This document shows, piece after piece, positions 44,327 through 48,174 of a DNA stretch of 48,174 nucleotides. The stretch lies in contig JANQMX010000024.1 in NCBI GenBank assembly GCA_028279885.1, forward strand, positions 1 to 48,174, in the 5' to 3' direction. Numbering within the stretch: the first letter of the stretch is position 1; the number at the start of each line of letters is the position of its first letter. The stretch comes from Rhodovibrionaceae bacterium. Lineage in GTDB: Bacteria; Pseudomonadota; Alphaproteobacteria; Kiloniellales; DSM-21159. Position numbers and translations under genes: made by a program. The notes under the pieces are model-generated. The model was given only the letters and a program-made list of their open reading frames with translations, was not told where the DNA came from and made no database searches.

Positions 44327-47300
44327 ATGGTCGGCAGCGTCTATCAGCCAGTGGTCAACAACGGCGTTTTGTCTTTGCAGGTGATGGGCGATGGCGACCC
44401 CGGTGTGGTGGCCGTGCAGTTTCTGTTCGGCAGCAATCAAGTATCGATCGCGGGGCAGTCGCATGACGTGAGCACGCTCGGCACGGTCACCCAGCTCGAC
44501 CTGTCGGCGCTGGCTGCCGGCTCAACGGTTTCCTTCAGCGGCTTCGGCTTGTCCTCTGTCGACACCATCTCCACCGGTGCCGCGGATATCGACATCGCGC
44601 TGGCGGGCAGCGAGGCCGATGGGCGCAGCCTCGACGTCTCGGGCGCCGGCACTCTGGACGTGACCGGGGTGGCCTATAAGGCAGCGGCGATCGACCAAGG
44701 CCAGCCCGTCGCCGCATCGGTGGACGTCGACCTCAGCCAGGTTTCCCTCGATCGTTATGACAATCTGACGGTGAACGGCAGCCAGCAGACGGCCTTCCTC
44801 GCCGTTTGGGCCGAATTGGACAGTCAGTATGGCGCCGGCCCCTCCGGTGGCACGGACGAGGTGAACGCTGCCTTCGTCCATCTCGGCAACGAATACGTCA
44901 ACTACCTGATGGACGGGGGCGCGGCGATCAACGAGGCCGGCAAGTATCGGGACGGCACGGGCGCCAACTGGCAGTCGGTGCACGACAACATCCTGGGCAA
45001 TCTCAACAACGCGCCCATCGCCGGCCGGTTCAGCGAGCCTTCCAACCCCGATCCGCGGTCCAGCGACGCCAAGCTGCTGTTCGGCGACCGCCCGATCTTC
45101 TCCGGATCCAGCGGCAACTCGGTCAACGACAACGCGGCAGGCCTGGCCTTCGACGCCGACCTGGGGCTGAACCTTGACGGCAATGGCCGCACGCTGACCG
45201 GCTTCGCTCTCTTCTCGGATACGGACAGCGACGGCTCGATCGACGCGAAGAAGTCCGAGCATGCCCTGCAGCAGCAGGCGATCGACGCCGGAGAGACGGG
45301 AGACGCCATCGTCTTCGACAGCGGCAGCCGGAGCGAGGCCCTGGTCCTCACCAAGGGCACTGCCGGCCCCGATACTTTGCAGGGCGGCGAGGAGAACGAT
45401 CTTCTGGTCGGCGGCGATGACGCCGACTCGTTGATCGGCGGTGGCGGGGACGACTCGCTGACTGGCGACGCCGGTGCTGATACCTTGGATGGTGGCGTTG
45501 GCGACGACACCCTGGTGGGCTGGAACGGTGATGACGTGCTGGACGGCGGCGCTGGGGACGATTCGCTGCATGGCGGCATTGGCGACGATATGCTGTACGG
45601 CGGCGAGGGCGACGATACGCTGAACGGCAGCCACGACGCCGATACGCTGTACGGCGGTGAGGGCGACGATAGGCTGAGTGGCGCCTGGGGGAACGACTCG
45701 CTGAACGGCGGCGCCGGCGACGACGTGCTGGACGGCGGCGACAGTGCCGACACCTTGGACGGCGGCGAAGGGGCCGATACGCTGACTGGCGCCACGGGCA
45801 ACGACTCGCTGGACGGCGGCGCGGGAGACGATCTCGCGATCTACGCCGGCAGCCGTTCCCACTACACCATCACCCGCAATGCGGACGGCAGCTACAACGT
45901 CGTCGATGACTATGCCATCGTTGACGGTGATGAGGGTAGCGACACCTTGACCGGGGTCGAGCGGGTAGAATTCGCGGGCGACGGCATCGTCTACGAGCTC
46001 GACGCCAACAGCCCGGACACCTCGAACTATGTGACGTTAAGAAGTGACTATGCCGAGGCGATAACGATCTATGGGACATCGGCACCGTACGGGGCAACAG
46101 TGTCCCCTACTGATTTTGGTAATGGCTTCCAAGTTGAGGTGGAGGTTTATCTCGATACCGGCTGGGCCGACGGTGAGGGTTTCAACTATTTGGTCGCCGT
46201 CAACGACAAGAACGGCGAGTCCTTGCGGGACTTCGTTTTCCATGTGACCAAGGACGTCAGTAGCGGAAAGCTGCTGGTCGGCGCCAACGATAGCCTCGGC
46301 AGCAGTCCGGAGCAGGCGTTGGAAAACGGTAACCATGCGGAGATAGGGAGTCCGGGCTGGTATATCTTAGAGCACAACTTATATGAGAATTCCGAAGGTG
46401 TTCTCGAGGTCGCCATGAACGTCCATGACGCCAACGGGAACTGGGTTTTCACCGAGGTGGTGTCTAATCCGGCGGACAGCATTGCGAGCGTCGTGGGTGG
46501 TGTCCGGTATAGCTCGTTAACCAACAACACTGTCTCAGATCCCAATGCTCCTGGCGGGCTTGGTGTCACGATCAAGGACTGGGTGCTGTCCGCGCCGCCC
46601 CCCGTTGTCGAGATCTTCGACGGCGCGACTCTGGTCGGCTCGTACGACAGCGTGGAGGCGGCGAAGCAGGCGGTCGTGGACGGTACCGTCACGGGCCAGG
46701 TGCTGTTCATCGAGACGGCCGGCGCGGACGACGGCTTCTTCTTCGTGGCCGGGGGCATGTCGATCCAGGCGGCGGTGGACGCGGCCGAGGCCGACGACAC
46801 GGTCGAGGTCGCCGGCGGCACCTACGCCGAGACGGTGACGCTCGGCAAGGCGGTGACGCTGCTGGGCGCCAACGCGGGCCTGGCCGGCAGCGATCAGGGC
46901 CGCGGGGCGGAGAGCGAGATCGAGGGCCGCTTCGTCGTCACGGCGGCCGACGCGGTGATCGACGGCTTCGCCTTCGACATCAACAAATCCGGCGCCGGCG
47001 GCGGCGCGAATGTCGTCGACCTGCAGGGCGACGGCGGCACGCTGCGGAACTCCGTCTTCGTGCAGGCGGTCGATACCGGCGTGACGCCTCATGCGGTCGG
47101 CATCAGCGGCGAGGGGAGCCAGGTCGCGGACAACCTGATCGACCGCACGGGCGCGGCCCAGGCGGGCAGCATCGGCAACGCGGCCATCAACGCCGTGGGG
47201 GTCGATGCCGTCAGCATCACCGGCAACACCCTGCTGCACGGTATCATCGGCATCCAGACCGGCGACGGCACCTCGAAGGAGCGGAGCCTGACGGTAACCG

Positions 47301-48174
47301 GCAATAGCGTCACGGCCTCGGCGCAGAACAGCGATTCGATCTTCGTCATCGGCCCGGACTTCGGTGCCCTGCCCGATGCGTTCGCCGGTGCGGTGGAGGT
47401 ATCGGACAACAGCTTCACCACGAACAAAGGCCTGCAGGGCCACGGCACCGGCCTGAACGACAACTTTTTAGTTTTCGCAACCGAGGCCGACGACAGCTTC
47501 TCGGGCTATGCCGGTGACGACACGCTGGCCGGCGGCGCCGGTGACGACACGCTGGATGGCGGCGAGGGGGCCGATACGCTGCTTGGCCAAGCCGGAGACG
47601 ATTCGCTGGGCGGCGGTGCCGGCAACGACACGCTGATCGGCGGTGTCGGCAACGATGTGCTGGACGGTGGTGCCGGGGACGACACCGCCGTCTTCAGCGG
47701 CTTGAAGAGCGACTACACCATTGCCTTCAACAAAGTCGACGGCAGTCTGACGATCACGGATATCCGGAATGGTTCGCCGCTTGGCTCGGATACCGTCAGC
47801 GGTGTCGAGACTTTCCAGTTCAACAACAATGAGACCTATACGTCGCAAGAGTTGCGCGGCGTCGTGACCTGGACGGTCGGGCCCGAGGGCTCGGACGCCG
47901 ACTTCGCCTCGCTGCAGGCCGCCATCGATGCGGCCGAGGACGGCGACGTCATCCACGTCTATCCCGGCGCCTATAACGAGATGCGGGATGCCGGCCCCTC
48001 CAACCCCGGCACCAATATCGGCCTGATCGTCGACAAGTCCGTCAGCATCGTCGGCGTGACCGCGGCGGGCGAGGTGATCACGGACTCGGGATCCGTCCAG
48101 GCCACCGTCGTCTCGGGGGCGGAGTCGGGCTGGGGCACCAACTTTTGGGTGACGGTTCCCAACGTGACGATCAG
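44327..48174 (+). CDS. Large RTX/beta-helix secreted protein (3' end beyond window)
   Basis: One frame stays open from the ATG at 44327 (after AGGGGAAACCAAC) to the window edge, over 1282 codons. An N-terminal domain of about 340 residues with no recognised fold precedes a first RTX block (about 45370-45830: GGAGDDSLHGG, GGEGDDTLNG and similar nonapeptides that bind calcium). A capping segment, an AT-richer domain (about 46020-46560), a right-handed beta-helix (SIQAAVDAAEADDTVEVAGG onward), a second RTX block (47500-47690) and a second beta-helix start (SLQAAIDAAEDGDVIHVYPG) follow. It is the likely substrate of the upstream type I system, through a C-terminal signal not seen here. Role could be adhesin or polysaccharide-active enzyme. 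Confidence 0.88.
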   Translation, partial: MVGSVYQPVVNNGVLSLQVMGDGDPGVVAVQFLFGSNQVSIAGQSHDVSTLGTVTQLDLSALAAGSTVSFSGFGLSSVDTISTGAADIDIALAGSEADGRSLDVSGAGTLDVTGVAYKAAAIDQGQPVAASVDVDLSQVSLDRYDNLTVNGSQQTAFLAVWAELDSQYGAGPSGGTDEVNAAFVHLGNEYVNYLMDGGAAINEAGKYRDGTGANWQSVHDNILGNLNNAPIAGRFSEPSNPDPRSSDAKLLFGDRPIFSGSSGNSVNDNAAGLAFDADLGLNLDGNGRTLTGFALFSDTDSDGSIDAKKSEHALQQQAIDAGETGDAIVFDSGSRSEALVLTKGTAGPDTLQGGEENDLLVGGDDADSLIGGGGDDSLTGDAGADTLDGGVGDDTLVGWNGDDVLDGGAGDDSLHGGIGDDMLYGGEGDDTLNGSHDADTLYGGEGDDRLSGAWGNDSLNGGAGDDVLDGGDSADTLDGGEGADTLTGATGNDSLDGGAGDDLAIYAGSRSHYTITRNADGSYNVVDDYAIVDGDEGSDTLTGVERVEFAGDGIVYELDANSPDTSNYVTLRSDYAEAITIYGTSAPYGATVSPTDFGNGFQVEVEVYLDTGWADGEGFNYLVAVNDKNGESLRDFVFHVTKDVSSGKLLVGANDSLGSSPEQALENGNHAEIGSPGWYILEHNLYENSEGVLEVAMNVHDANGNWVFTEVVSNPADSIASVVGGVRYSSLTNNTVSDPNAPGGLGVTIKDWVLSAPPPVVEIFDGATLVGSYDSVEAAKQAVVDGTVTGQVLFIETAGADDGFFFVAGGMSIQAAVDAAEADDTVEVAGGTYAETVTLGKAVTLLGANAGLAGSDQGRGAESEIEGRFVVTAADAVIDGFAFDINKSGAGGGANVVDLQGDGGTLRNSVFVQAVDTGVTPHAVGISGEGSQVADNLIDRTGAAQAGSIGNAAINAVGVDAVSITGNTLLHGIIGIQTGDGTSKERSLTVTGNSVTASAQNSDSIFVIGPDFGALPDAFAGAVEVSDNSFTTNKGLQGHGTGLNDNFLVFATEADDSFSGYAGDDTLAGGAGDDTLDGGEGADTLLGQAGDDSLGGGAGNDTLIGGVGNDVLDGGAGDDTAVFSGLKSDYTIAFNKVDGSLTITDIRNGSPLGSDTVSGVETFQFNNNETYTSQELRGVVTWTVGPEGSDADFASLQAAIDAAEDGDVIHVYPGAYNEMRDAGPSNPGTNIGLIVDKSVSIVGVTAAGEVITDSGSVQATVVSGAESGWGTNFWVTVPNVTI

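Noticed and set aside
45370-45840. Regular short repeats that might suggest a CRISPR array or satellite
   Set aside because: The periodicity is 27 nt in frame and encodes calcium-binding RTX nonapeptides; there are no spacers.
44522-45862. 446-aa minus-strand frame with repeated VQRIV/AAVQ units
   Set aside because: Its repeats are the mirror of the RTX nonapeptide codons of the real plus-strand gene.

Overview
The window is GC-rich (apart from one AT-rich gap at about 40.0-40.27 kb) and carries a gene set typical of an alphaproteobacterium: a Zur-type regulator with a palindromic box, a DUF736 remnant of an integrative or conjugative element, an IS1380 remnant, a TonB receptor, and a type I secretion operon with an RTX substrate. 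The assignment to class rests on gene content only. I saw no rRNA, tRNA or CRISPR.

Layout. (1) 1-6645: a biotin and acyl-CoA metabolism cluster. It has the 3' end of a PYC/OADA-type carboxyltransferase subunit, a DUF35 protein, a thiolase-fold protein and a fused E1 alpha/beta 2-oxoacid dehydrogenase on the plus strand. A biotin carboxyl carrier protein and a lysine-less biotinyl-like protein follow on the minus strand, and a divergent biotin carboxylase ends the block. (2) 6646-9300: debris and a zinc-response locus, with an IS1380 transposase remnant, a polysaccharide deacetylase, a 70-aa protein, a truncated CobW GTPase, a Zur-like regulator, a 13-bp-arm palindrome and a truncated folE. 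(3) 9300-13485: accessory genes (membrane coiled-coil protein, a HEPN protein that looks chimeric, a beta-propeller protein) and a broken DUF736 gene. (4) 13486-35859: a metallophore-like biosynthesis and transport cluster. Nine or ten minus-strand genes, mostly with 4-nt stop/start overlaps, run from a FAAL-NRPS (2098 aa) through two saccharopine-dehydrogenase-like proteins, a methyltransferase, an alpha/beta hydrolase, an MFS exporter, a PPTase and two half ABC transporters to an ICMT-like methyltransferase. Divergent to them are an AraC regulator, a TonB receptor and an RhtX/FptX-like MFS importer. (5) 36055-39693: a truncated conserved gene, a dispersed repeat, and an EAL/response-regulator/pseudo-receiver operon. 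(6) 40417-48174: a type I secretion ABC protein, an HlyD adaptor and a very large RTX/beta-helix protein that runs off the window edge.

How the parts may work together. In region 4 the PPTase arms the carriers, the FAAL loads an acyl or aryl acid, the C-A-PCP-TE module adds one amino acid and releases the product, and reductases and methyltransferases tailor it. Export could use the MFS protein. Uptake could use TonB receptor, RhtX-like permease and IrtAB/YbtPQ-like ABC pair, with the AraC protein as ligand-sensing activator. A 16-bp motif shared by the regulator/NRPS and receptor promoters, plus a perfect 7-1-7 Fur-like palindrome, supports metal-responsive control. The product is not one I recognise. 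In regions 5-6 a c-di-GMP phosphodiesterase operon sits divergent to a secreted, possibly adhesive RTX protein.
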